Source: JBALVT01 sp045110675 (GTDB taxonomy: Bacteria > Pseudomonadota > Gammaproteobacteria > Pseudomonadales > Halieaceae). From it: a DNA stretch of 64,000 nt. Shown here piece by piece: positions 17,909-25,540 of the stretch (position 1 is its first letter; every line of letters starts with the position of its first letter). The DNA is taken from the NCBI GenBank assembly GCA_045110675.1, contig JBGCGJ010000011.1, positions 62,001 to 126,000 on the forward strand, given 5' to 3'. The notes beneath the pieces were generated by a model. That model ran no database searches, was not told the DNA's origin, and was given only the letters and a program-made list of their open reading frames with translations. The position numbers and the translations under genes are program-made.

Positions 17909-18961
17909 TCACGCTCTAACAGTGCCCCATCGGCCTGGCGGCATGATCCGATATTGTGAAATCTGTATTTCCGTACCGTAGTCTGCGTAGTCTCCTTCGG
18001 ACCTTTTGCCACGGTACTGCGCCCAGTGAATTTCACTGTATCGTTTGGGTCTCTCAGGTGTAACGACACTCGGCAATGGACTCACCAAGGCTTTGGCTGC
18101 AGGGTTGAGGAAAAATGGAATACTGTAACGTTTGGAAGTGGTCATGGCTCGCACCCGGTGTACCGCCGCAGTATAGGTATCATTGGACCAGACTTGCATC
18201 ATATCTGCGATATTAACCACGAAGGATCCTTCAATGGGTTGAACATCATACCAATAGCCATCTTTGTGAACTTGTAACCCGCCTATGCTGTCTTGTAGCA
18301 AAATAGTCAGCGCTCCAGCATCGCTATGGTGATGTATGCCATAGCCGGCTTCGATTTCTGATAGACGAGTCGACCCCAACATCGGGTCATCGATTGGGTA
18401 GTAGTTAAGGCGAATAAAGCCCGTATGATTATCTTCGAAGTCGCTATGCATAAAATTGGGGGCCAAGTTCAATCCTCGGCAAACAACTTGCAGAAGCTGC
18501 ATTGAAAGGGACGAGCAGGTTCTGTAGTACTCTTCCATGACTGCTCTAAACTCTTGCTGTTCAGGTAGCCATCGATTCTCAGCGCCATAGATGTCATCGA
18601 CGCCAGGCTTAGTGAAGTCAAATACTTCTTTCTTGTCTCGCTGATTTTTTGTGAGCTCGTTATTGTAGTAGCCCCACGGGTTTTCCTTGCTGCGCAAGAT
18701 CGATTCCTTGAGCGCAACTGGCAAGTCAAAGAAATGCCGGGTGTTCTTCAGCACGTTTTGAATAAGATCATCTGGAACGCCGTGGTTCACAATCTGAAAA
18801 AAGCCCCATTCCCTGCAGGCCTCGGCAATCTCTCGTACAACCTGATCGGTCGCTATTCCCCCGTCCAGCATTTGGAAATCGACGATGGGAACAGAATCGG
18901 CTACGGCCACGTTTTGCGCGACGGGGTGCTTGTCTAGGTCTTCTGAAACGCTATCGGACAT
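17909..18961 (-). CDS. 2-oxoglutarate/Fe(II)-dependent oxygenase, isopenicillin N synthase family
   Basis: Non-heme iron oxygenase of 350 residues. The N-terminal DIOX_N part (about 24-140) contains REWGFFQIVNHGV; the C-terminal double-stranded beta helix carries the iron ligands His212 and Asp214 (HSDAG) and His268 (VHRV), and the 2-oxoglutarate-binding Arg278-x-Ser280 (RYSIPFF). The family hydroxylates, desaturates or cyclises small molecules; bacterial relatives also include ethylene-forming enzymes, and the substrate here is unknown. It lies 44 bases after the CDGSH-cupin gene on the same strand, so the two are probably one operon facing away from an NSS transporter. Confidence 0.88.
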   Translation of the reverse strand: MSDSVSEDLDKHPVAQNVAVADSVPIVDFQMLDGGIATDQVVREIAEACREWGFFQIVNHGVPDDLIQNVLKNTRHFFDLPVALKESILRSKENPWGYYNNELTKNQRDKKEVFDFTKPGVDDIYGAENRWLPEQQEFRAVMEEYYRTCSSLSMQLLQVVCRGLNLAPNFMHSDFEDNHTGFIRLNYYPIDDPMLGSTRLSEIEAGYGIHHHSDAGALTILLQDSIGGLQVHKDGYWYDVQPIEGSFVVNIADMMQVWSNDTYTAAVHRVRAMTTSKRYSIPFFLNPAAKALVSPLPSVVTPERPKRYSEIHWAQYRGKRSEGDYADYGTEIQISQYRIMPPGRWGTVRA

Positions 18962-19005
18962 ATCTCTCTATCGTCAATCGGCAAATAATCGATTATGGTA
19001 AAGTG

Positions 19006-20115
19006 TTAGTAATTAATTGAAGGATTGTCGCCGGGATAAATCACTCCCGCCAACACCAGTCCATTGTCGTCGCAGCTTTCAAGTGAGTGGCTCTTTTTCC
19101 TTGGAAGAAAAATCACGCTTCCTTGAGTGACTTTTGTTTTAGCATTCTCCGTCCACATATATCCTTCGCCGGAAATGACCACAATAGACTCCTCATAGAG
19201 GTGACGATGCATGGCGGCCTTTGAACGAGGAACCTCCCCGATGAACTGTGTGACCACATTCGAACCAATCTTCTTGTCAACAAGCATCTGAAAAAAGCGA
19301 TCGGCCATGGATTGCCGGTTATCAGGATCAATTTCGACTAAGCGATCGGGACATTCCCCATTGAAATTGCCGGGCATTTCGTCCGGATATACAGGCCTGG
19401 AATCCAGTGGACAGACAGAAATGTAAATGGTCATTACGTCAGTTGAAGTATTGGTCAGCGCAAATGCCTCTCCACCCTGGATGTAAATACCAACCTCCCT
19501 GGGGGGCACTTCAAAATCCCTGCCACTGATCGAGATAGTCCCTGCACCGCTTGCCACCAGCAACACAACCTCCGAATCGCCAAAGGCCATGATTGGCGCA
19601 CTGCCAGGCTGTATCTCAGCATAGAACTGAGATTGATAACTGGCACCGGTGCGACGACCTATCAGCTCTCCAAGTTTTAAAACACCGTGACTTTCCATCG
19701 TAACTTTGTTGGCTTGAACTACAAAACAACCACCATCAAGTGCGGCCAAACCATTGCCGTCTGGCTCTACTATTGGAACGCGCCTATTCTCTTCGCTATT
19801 GGGGTCGTCCTCATCGTATTCACTGGTCAGATTATTGTGTGCACCATCACAAAGCGGTTGCGTTAGGCTGTGCTTACACCCGCAGAATAATACCTCTTCA
19901 TTTTCGATTTGGGTCTTATATTCAATGGGCAGGAATTCAGTGCCCTTATGAGAGCCGTCACAGAAAGGTTGCTGCGCGCTTAGACCGCAGCTACACCATA
20001 GGTAGCGCTTACCCTTTTCGGGTTCAAAATAATAGGGTTTTTGCCGCGCGATGCGGGGTAAATCTTCCAATCGTGCACTCCGAAATATCGACCGGCGAAA
20101 GGTTATCATAGACAT
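19006..20115 (-). CDS. Double-CDGSH iron-sulfur / double-cupin fusion protein
   Basis: Unusual multidomain protein of 369 residues. Two complete CDGSH-type 2Fe-2S motifs stand in tandem: Cys41, Cys43, Cys52, His56 (CSCGLSAQQPFCDGSH) and Cys78, Cys80, Cys89, His93. A cupin region of about 130-235 follows, without the usual histidine ligands, and then a second cupin (about 275-365) with a full metal site: His303, His305, Glu309 (HRHLYEE) and His343. It looks like a cytoplasmic redox-linked metal enzyme or sensor; the reaction is unknown. It precedes the 2-oxoglutarate oxygenase gene by 44 bases. Start uncertain: ATG at 20115 and 20109 are both possible and neither has a clear ribosome site. Confidence 0.8.
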   Translation of the reverse strand: MSMITFRRSIFRSARLEDLPRIARQKPYYFEPEKGKRYLWCSCGLSAQQPFCDGSHKGTEFLPIEYKTQIENEEVLFCGCKHSLTQPLCDGAHNNLTSEYDEDDPNSEENRRVPIVEPDGNGLAALDGGCFVVQANKVTMESHGVLKLGELIGRRTGASYQSQFYAEIQPGSAPIMAFGDSEVVLLVASGAGTISISGRDFEVPPREVGIYIQGGEAFALTNTSTDVMTIYISVCPLDSRPVYPDEMPGNFNGECPDRLVEIDPDNRQSMADRFFQMLVDKKIGSNVVTQFIGEVPRSKAAMHRHLYEESIVVISGEGYMWTENAKTKVTQGSVIFLPRKKSHSLESCDDNGLVLAGVIYPGDNPSINY

Positions 20116-20169
20116 TCTAGCGACTAGCTATCTATAATTCTTTATAAATATTAGGACCATTGGCCCCAT

Positions 20170-20186
20170 AAACGCGAAAAGCGTTT
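20170..20186. repeat. Perfect inverted repeat AAACGC-N5-GCGTTT in divergent promoter region
   Basis: A 6-5-6 palindrome lies in the 158-base space between the CDGSH-cupin gene (minus) and the NSS transporter gene (plus). Its position between two divergent starts is what one expects of a shared operator. No regulator gene is adjacent, so the cognate factor is unknown. Confidence 0.4.
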
Positions 20187-20273
20187 CTCGACACATCCGT
20201 CACAGAGTTTTCCAAACCACGCTTGGTAATAGCACCATAACGGCCTCGCCCACCAACGAGTATCACTAATAAT

Positions 20274-21638
20274 ATGCCGCAAGCACCTAGCCACGAACTT
20301 TGGTCCTCCCGTATTGCCTTTTTGCTAGGCACAGCGGGTGCAGCAGTCGGGCTGGGCAACTTGTGGCGGTTCCCCTTCATTGCTGGTGAAAACGGGGGCG
20401 GTGCGTTTATTTTTGTCTATCTGCTTTTCGTGCTGCTGCTAGGCGTGCCAATTATGATAGCAGAGATGATGATTGGTCGGCACGGAGGAGCGAGTCCAGT
20501 CAAAACGATGGGGAAGATTGTCGCGGAATATTCATTGAACAGAGCGTGGATAGGCATTGGTTGGTTGAGCATATTAATCCCTTTAGTCGGCTTAAGTTTT
20601 TATAGCGTTGTGGGCGGATGGTCGATCAGTTACCTGACAAAAGCGCTAACAGCCACCTTTGCCGGTTTCGATGCCGCGCAATCCGAAGCTACTTTTGCAG
20701 CTCTACAAGCTTCCCCGGTTCAACTGTTGTTCTTTCACTCTGTGTTTTTAATCGCAACGGGATTCATCGTCGCAAGAGGCTTGGGTAAAGGCATTGAGTT
20801 AGTCTCTAAATACATGATGCCTATATTGTTTATCCTTCTACTAGTCATGGTGGCGAATGCAATCTTTTTTGCCGATATCGAGGCTGGTTTGCGATTTCTA
20901 TTTGCCGCTGATTTCAGCAAACTCACAACGCAATCGGTGTTTATGGCGCTAGGACAGGCATTTTTCTCGGTGGCGATCGGTGTGGGTGTGCTGATGACCT
21001 ATAGCGCCTACCTACCCAAAAGCATTTCCATACCCCGCTCTGCATTCATTATCGCTGCGATTGACACCACTGTCGCCTTACTGGCCGGCATAGCGATATT
21101 TCCGCTGGTCTTTTCCCATGGTTTAAATCCTGGCGGCGGACCAGGGCTGATCTTTGTCACACTACCCATTGCCTTCGGACAAATGCCAGGAGGGTTCTTG
21201 CTGGGTATCTTCTTTTTCCTCTTGTTATTCTTCGCGGCATTTTCAACGGCTATTGGCATGCTGGAGCCAGTTGTTTCCTGGCTCACTGAGAGAAAGGGAT
21301 CAAATAGAGTGACGATGACGTTAATGGCCGGTTTCGCAGCTTGGCTGATGGGAATTTGTGCAGCCTTATCCTTCGGCGTTTGGGAAGAGTTTAGACCGCT
21401 AGGATTCTTTTCTATCGCTCAGGACAAAAACATATTTGCCTCTCTGGATTTTTTGGTATCGAATATCTTTCTTCCGCTTAACGCGCTATTGATTGCTGTA
21501 TTTGCAGGTTGGATTTTATCACGCCGAATAGCGCATGAAGAATTGGGTTTATCGGAAACACTGCTTGGGTATTGGGCGGCTTTCGTGAAGTACGCGGCGC
21601 CAGTTGCTATTGGATTAATCTTTTATACGAGTCTTTGA
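20274..21638 (+). CDS. Sodium-dependent transporter, NSS (SLC6) family
   Basis: Inner-membrane Na+-coupled symporter of 454 residues with about 11 helices. The first helix shows the family motif for the unwound substrate and sodium site, GNLWRFPFIAGENGGGAF. Bacterial NSS members carry amino acids or amines; this one shows no residue pattern that lets me name the substrate. The C terminus ends soon after the last helix. It is divergent from the CDGSH-cupin/oxygenase pair, and a palindrome lies between. A strong terminator follows at 21671-21705. Start ATG at 20274 lacks an obvious ribosome site but fits the family N terminus. Confidence 0.9.
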   Translation: MPQAPSHELWSSRIAFLLGTAGAAVGLGNLWRFPFIAGENGGGAFIFVYLLFVLLLGVPIMIAEMMIGRHGGASPVKTMGKIVAEYSLNRAWIGIGWLSILIPLVGLSFYSVVGGWSISYLTKALTATFAGFDAAQSEATFAALQASPVQLLFFHSVFLIATGFIVARGLGKGIELVSKYMMPILFILLLVMVANAIFFADIEAGLRFLFAADFSKLTTQSVFMALGQAFFSVAIGVGVLMTYSAYLPKSISIPRSAFIIAAIDTTVALLAGIAIFPLVFSHGLNPGGGPGLIFVTLPIAFGQMPGGFLLGIFFFLLLFFAAFSTAIGMLEPVVSWLTERKGSNRVTMTLMAGFAAWLMGICAALSFGVWEEFRPLGFFSIAQDKNIFASLDFLVSNIFLPLNALLIAVFAGWILSRRIAHEELGLSETLLGYWAAFVKYAAPVAIGLIFYTSL

Positions 21639-21670
21639 GGACGGTCGTTTCGATGGGTTTGTTTTAGTTG

Positions 21671-21705
21671 CGGCCCTGCGGGCTGCGGCGCCGGGGCCCT
21701 TTTTT
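21671..21705 (+). terminator. Rho-independent terminator of the NSS transporter gene
   Basis: GC-rich hairpin (GGCCC pairing with GGGCC, with further internal pairing) followed by six T residues at 21700-21705, 30 bases after the stop codon. Confidence 0.8.
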
Positions 21706-21710
21706 GTATG

Positions 21711-21798
21711 TGGCGGTGAGGGAGAGATTCGAACTCTCGAACGGTTGCCCGTTACACACTTTCCAGGCGTGCGCCTTCGACCACTCGGCCACCTCACC
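21711..21798 (-). tRNA. tRNA-Ser (anticodon GGA)
   Basis: The 88-base type II tRNA includes an encoded CCA end. The acceptor stem pairs GGTGAGG with CCTCACC; the anticodon loop reads CTGGAAA with anticodon GGA; there is a long variable arm and a T arm with GTTCGAATC. It decodes UCC and UCU. It lies 53 bases after queF on the same strand; a TATGAT hexamer about 17 bases upstream of the tRNA may be its own -10, but the -35 is weak. Confidence 0.96.
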
Positions 21799-21851
21799 GT
21801 AAGGGGCGGCATCATACCATAAGAAACATAAGTTACCAGTACAGTGTGTCG

Positions 21852-22670
21852 CTACTGACGATTGAGTCGCGGTAAAGGCATTGCTGAGGGGCTGGTCGTT
21901 CGGAACGGGTTTATATCCAAGCCGCCACGACGGGTATAGAAAGCCTGGATATGCAAAAATTGGGGTTGTACTCTCGCGTGGATATCGAGGAATATTCGCT
22001 CGACACACTGTTCGTGGAACTCCTGGTGTTCCCGGTAAGAAATGATGTAACCGAGCAACGCTTGATGATCCAGCGCCGCGCCCTTGTAGTGAATCCAAAG
22101 TGTCGCCCAGTCCGGCTGGCCCGTTACCGGACACAGAGAACGCAGTAAATGGCTATACAGCTGTTCCTCCCTAATTACATCTTGCTCGACAACCAATTGA
22201 GCGGCGTCGGGTTTGCCCTGGCCTTGCAGGATACACAAATTATCTATTAGCAGCCCTTCGACGCCAAGTCCCGCCAGCGCCGGGTCATCCAGGAGAAATA
22301 ACTCCAGGGTCACTTCATCACCTGCCGCCTCACTGATATCGCTCTCCATGGCGCGCTTTGCTGCCTCGACCGATTCAAAGCGAGTGCTATTGAGGGAGTT
22401 CAAGTACAATTTGAAAGACTTAGATTCAACAATATTCGGGGTCATTGCGGGCACCGTGAATCGCCCTACCCTGACAACCGGCTTACCGCTGCTGTCTAAC
22501 CAGGACAGTTCGTAGGCATGCCAGAGATCGACTCCGAAAAAAGGCAGTGTTTCGTTTATTCCCAATGTGGCACGGGCATTTAAACGTGGTATGGGATATA
22601 GCAGCTCAGGAGAATAGGCCTCAACCACCGGAGTATGTTTGCCAAGAAGTAAGCCTGTTGAATCATCCAT
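21852..22670 (-). CDS. queF: NADPH-dependent 7-cyano-7-deazaguanine reductase (long form)
   Basis: Reduces preQ0 to preQ1 in queuosine synthesis, using NADPH. Length (272) matches the two-module long form of Proteobacteria. The N-terminal half carries the QueF motif VESKSFKLYLNS; the C-terminal half carries the catalytic Cys180 in RSLCPVTGQPDW and the FHEQCVE segment that binds substrate. It follows the ABC exporter genes with a 7-base gap and is probably their operon partner, although no functional link is known. Confidence 0.96.
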   Translation of the reverse strand: MDDSTGLLLGKHTPVVEAYSPELLYPIPRLNARATLGINETLPFFGVDLWHAYELSWLDSSGKPVVRVGRFTVPAMTPNIVESKSFKLYLNSLNSTRFESVEAAKRAMESDISEAAGDEVTLELFLLDDPALAGLGVEGLLIDNLCILQGQGKPDAAQLVVEQDVIREEQLYSHLLRSLCPVTGQPDWATLWIHYKGAALDHQALLGYIISYREHQEFHEQCVERIFLDIHARVQPQFLHIQAFYTRRGGLDINPFRTTSPSAMPLPRLNRQ

Positions 22671-22677
22671 TCCCTAA

Positions 22678-23451
22678 CTACTGCCTCAATCTCTTACCGC
22701 TGTTGAGCAGATGCATGCTGAAGCAAAAGGCGATCGCAGTGAATAGAGTAATCATGCCGAAAGCGAAGGGTAAACTGACGTCAGATACCCCTAAAACTCC
22801 ATATCTGAAAGCGTTTACCACGTACACCAATGGATTCAACTTCGATACACCCGCCCAAAAATCAGGTAGTAAATCCATAGAATAGAACACGCCACCTAAG
22901 TAAATGAGAGGGGTAAGCACAAAAGTGGGCACGATGGAGATATCGTCAAAACTGTTGGCATAAACGGCGTTAATGAAGCCCGCCAGGGCAAACAGTGTAG
23001 ATGTCATCAGAACAATGACGATAACAACGAAATAATTGTGTATATGGAAGGTGGTAAAAAAACCGGAAACGATCGTCACTATAATAGCCACCAGCACCCC
23101 TCTGCTTACTCCCCCAAGCACATAGCCCATCAAAATGACGTAGTTGGAAGTCGGCGAGACCAGTAATTCCTCCACAGAATTGTTAAACTTCGCACCGTAA
23201 AAAGATGAGACGACATTCGAGTAGGAGTTAGTCACGATCGCCATCATGATTAAACCCGGCACAACAAATTGCATATAGGTGAAACCACCCATCTCTCCTA
23301 TACGAGAGCCAATCAATGAACCGAAGATAACAAAATACAGCGACATGGTAATGGCCGAGGGAAGCAGTGTTTGAGTCCAGATTCTGAGATAGCGCCTGAT
23401 TTCTTTAACAATAATGGTCATGAAGGCGATCATTTGTTCTCGTAAACTCAT
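22678..23451 (-). CDS. ABC-2 type exporter permease (YadH-like)
   Basis: Membrane subunit of 257 residues with about six helices and the ABC-2 signature in its C-terminal half (LTPLIYLGGVFYSMDLLP). It pairs with the ATPase gene upstream: its start overlaps the ATPase stop by 4 bases (ATGA). The pair resembles YadG-YadH of enterobacteria; the exported substrate is unknown. queF follows 7 bases downstream. Confidence 0.9.
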   Translation of the reverse strand: MSLREQMIAFMTIIVKEIRRYLRIWTQTLLPSAITMSLYFVIFGSLIGSRIGEMGGFTYMQFVVPGLIMMAIVTNSYSNVVSSFYGAKFNNSVEELLVSPTSNYVILMGYVLGGVSRGVLVAIIVTIVSGFFTTFHIHNYFVVIVIVLMTSTLFALAGFINAVYANSFDDISIVPTFVLTPLIYLGGVFYSMDLLPDFWAGVSKLNPLVYVVNAFRYGVLGVSDVSLPFAFGMITLFTAIAFCFSMHLLNSGKRLRQ

Positions 23452-24365
23452 GCCGCACCCTCCACCAGATTGACAAACATCTCTTCCAGGCGATTCGCGC
23501 GATTGCGCATACTGGATACTTGTATCCCCGCTTTATCCAACTCCAGGAACACCTCGTTGATGTTCTGCCCTTTGTCGACTGCCACCTCCAAAGTGTGCTG
23601 ATCAACTCGCTGGCAGTCGAAGCTACCCAGAGACAAAGTTTCTGGCAGTTCTTCAGTGCAATCGAGGATAAACACCTCCTGGTGCAGCTGCTGCAGCAAG
23701 GTGCGCATAGAACTGTTTTCAACAATAACGCCATGATTAATGATCGCGATATTTCGGCAAAGTGCCTCCGCTTCCTCCAGATAGTGAGTGGTTAAAATAA
23801 TGGTGGTGCCACCGGTATTAATTTCTTTGAGGAATTCCCACATCGTGCGACGCATTTCAATGTCGACACCGGCGGTAGGTTCATCGAGTATCAGCAGTTT
23901 GGGCTCATGGACCAGGGCTCTGGCGATCATCAAGCGACGCTTCATGCCTCCGGAGAGCATTCGAGAAGGGACATCTCGCTTTTCCCATAGACCCAAAGCT
24001 TTTAAGTATTTTTCGGCCCGCTGCTTGGCCAAATCAGCCGGAATCCCATAGAACCCGGCCTGTGCCACGAGAATGTTATAGCCCTTTTCAAACTGGTTGA
24101 AATTGAACTCCTGGGGCACGATACCAATCTGTTTTTTGGCCAAGGGAAAATTCTCGTCCGTATCGATGCCGAACACTGAAACCTTGCCGGCACTTTTCGC
24201 TACTAAAGAGCAAACAATCCCGATGGTGGTGGACTTGCCCGCACCATTAGGACCGAGTAAGGCAAAGAAGTCTCCCTGTTGAACTTCGAGGCTGATTCCC
24301 TTGAGGGCTTCAAACCCATCCCCGTAGACCTTTTCTAGGCCGTCAATGCTGAGTGCTGGTATCAT
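23448..24365 (-). CDS. ABC exporter ATP-binding subunit (YadG-like)
   Basis: ATPase of 305 residues. Walker A is GPNGAGKST, the signature motif is LSGGMKRR, Walker B is LLILDEPTAGVD and the switch histidine is in TTHYLEEAE. A C-terminal extension after about 215 is common in ABC-2 exporters. Translation is coupled to the permease by an ATGA overlap. It starts divergently from the PA2817-like gene, 74 bases away. Confidence 0.93.
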   Translation of the reverse strand: MIPALSIDGLEKVYGDGFEALKGISLEVQQGDFFALLGPNGAGKSTTIGIVCSLVAKSAGKVSVFGIDTDENFPLAKKQIGIVPQEFNFNQFEKGYNILVAQAGFYGIPADLAKQRAEKYLKALGLWEKRDVPSRMLSGGMKRRLMIARALVHEPKLLILDEPTAGVDIEMRRTMWEFLKEINTGGTTIILTTHYLEEAEALCRNIAIINHGVIVENSSMRTLLQQLHQEVFILDCTEELPETLSLGSFDCQRVDQHTLEVAVDKGQNINEVFLELDKAGIQVSSMRNRANRLEEMFVNLVEGAA

Positions 24366-24439
24366 ACAAATATTGGTCGCTTAGGCTCTAAATTGAGCGG
24401 CGCATTGTACCTTCAAACGGAGCGTCAAACGACAACCCT

Positions 24440-24823
24440 ATGAACGACGAACAATATTTACACCACTGCACTCTCTTATTGAGAGAGTTCAGTAACGACC
24501 TACTCAAAAGAACTGAATCCCTGGACGAAGAGGACTCTCTGCGCGAATTGGCTGTCGCCTTTGGAGATCTCTGTTCGGGCACCGCCGATATTTATGCAGG
24601 AGGCCAAGCTTTGGTCTCGAGGCTGTTTACCACCTACCCCGATTTCGGCCCCACCTTCCCTCGGGAGCTTTTGTGGTTTTTAGGGGGAGATTGTCTGCAC
24701 TTCATGCCGGACGAAGAAATCGAACTACACCAACAACTTGAAGACCAAAGACACGCACTGGCAGCCAAAGGTGAAGTGATAGATTTTTCCGAGGCTAGAG
24801 CTAAGCTGCTGAAGTTACAGTAA
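24440..24823 (+). CDS. Conserved gammaproteobacterial protein, PA2817 type
   Basis: Acidic soluble protein of 127 residues, predicted mostly helical, with no signal peptide or membrane segment. A conserved-looking block reads LLWFLGGDCLHFMPDEEI. I associate it with the uncharacterised PA2817 family of Pseudomonas, from memory; its position before tRNA-Glu and tRNA-Gly genes and msrB agrees with that neighbourhood. Function unknown. Confidence 0.7.
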   Translation: MNDEQYLHHCTLLLREFSNDLLKRTESLDEEDSLRELAVAFGDLCSGTADIYAGGQALVSRLFTTYPDFGPTFPRELLWFLGGDCLHFMPDEEIELHQQLEDQRHALAAKGEVIDFSEARAKLLKLQ

Positions 24824-24852
24824 AAATATGATCTAAAAGCCTCCCTAGGGCT

Positions 24853-24881
24853 TGACGTAACCCCGGGCACTACCTAAAATG
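24853..24881 (+). promoter_or_regulatory. Sigma-70 promoter of the tRNA-Glu/tRNA-Gly unit
   Basis: TTGACG, 17-base spacer, TAAAAT. The bases after the -10 are GCGCGCC, a GC-rich discriminator of the kind found in stringently controlled stable RNA promoters. The tRNA-Glu begins 26 bases after the -10. Confidence 0.8.
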
Positions 24882-24906
24882 CGCGCCTCTTGTATGAGAC
24901 AGCTGC

Positions 24907-24982
24907 GTCCCCTTCGTCTAGTGGCCTAGGACACTGCCCTTTCACGGCGGTAACAGGGGTTCGAACCCCCTAGGGGACGCCA
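24907..24982 (+). tRNA. tRNA-Glu (anticodon TTC), copy 1
   Basis: 76 bases with encoded CCA. The acceptor stem pairs GTCCCCT with AGGGGAC; the anticodon loop reads CTTTCAC; the T arm is CAGGGGTTCGAACCCCC. It is 14 bases upstream of tRNA-Gly and shares its promoter. The D loop differs at two bases from the second tRNA-Glu gene at 53916-53991. Confidence 0.97.
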
Positions 24983-24996
24983 TTTCATCAAGATAC

Positions 24997-25072
24997 GCGG
25001 GAATAGCTCAGTTGGTAGAGCGCGACCTTGCCAAGGTCGAGGTCGCCGGTTCGAACCCGGTTTCCCGCTCCA
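24997..25072 (+). tRNA. tRNA-Gly (anticodon GCC)
   Basis: 76 bases with encoded CCA. The acceptor stem pairs GCGGGAA with TTCCCGC; the anticodon loop reads TTGCCAA; the T arm has GGTTCGAACCC. A run of seven T directly after the CCA probably helps end transcription of the two-tRNA unit. Confidence 0.97.
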
Positions 25073-25098
25073 TTTTTTTGTTGACACCCAAACCCCTT

Positions 25099-25485
25099 TT
25101 AGCCCACCGACTCTTCCAAACTAATGGAAGCGCTGTTAATACAATAGCGTAAACCCGTCGGTTCTGGCCCATCCTCGAATACATGCCCAAGGTGGGAGCC
25201 ACATTTATCGCACATGACCTCAGTTCGGGACATGCCGTGACTTACATCCGCATCTTCTTTGATAACTTTGCTGTCTGCAGGTTGAAAAAAGCTCGGCCAA
25301 CCACAACCTGAATCGTACTTGGAATCAGATAAAAACAGTTCCTCACCACAGCATTTACAGTGGTATGCCCCATCTTTCTTACAATCCCAGTACTCCCCCG
25401 TGAACGCTCGCTCTGTGCCCTTTTCGCGACAAACATGAAATTCATCGGGAGTTAATTTATCACGCCAATATTCGTCATCTTTCAT
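25099..25485 (-). CDS. msrB: Peptide-methionine (R)-S-oxide reductase
   Basis: Repairs oxidised methionine (R epimer) in proteins. Zinc ligands are Cys43, Cys46, Cys92 and Cys95; the catalytic cysteine is Cys115 in RYCINSAS. Length (128) is normal for MsrB. The start ATG has AGGAGG 6 bases upstream. It is the last gene of a minus-strand run, about 55 bases after the NAD-kinase-like gene. Confidence 0.96.
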   Translation of the reverse strand: MKDDEYWRDKLTPDEFHVCREKGTERAFTGEYWDCKKDGAYHCKCCGEELFLSDSKYDSGCGWPSFFQPADSKVIKEDADVSHGMSRTEVMCDKCGSHLGHVFEDGPEPTGLRYCINSASISLEESVG

Positions 25486-25540
25486 TGAGCACCTCCTGGA
25501 GTACTTAAGCCGGTGTAGCCATCGCCCAGCTCTGGTTTAG

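Noticed and set aside
19006..20115. Idea that the CDGSH-cupin gene is two genes joined by an assembly error
   Set aside because: The frame is continuous through a natural acidic linker (about 98-120), with no internal start site or frame disturbance.
25008..25202. 64-codon minus-strand frame across the tRNA-Gly gene
   Set aside because: Its ERETGFEPATSTLARS-like end is the well-known false translation of a tRNA gene and its flank; it overlaps tRNA-Gly and msrB.
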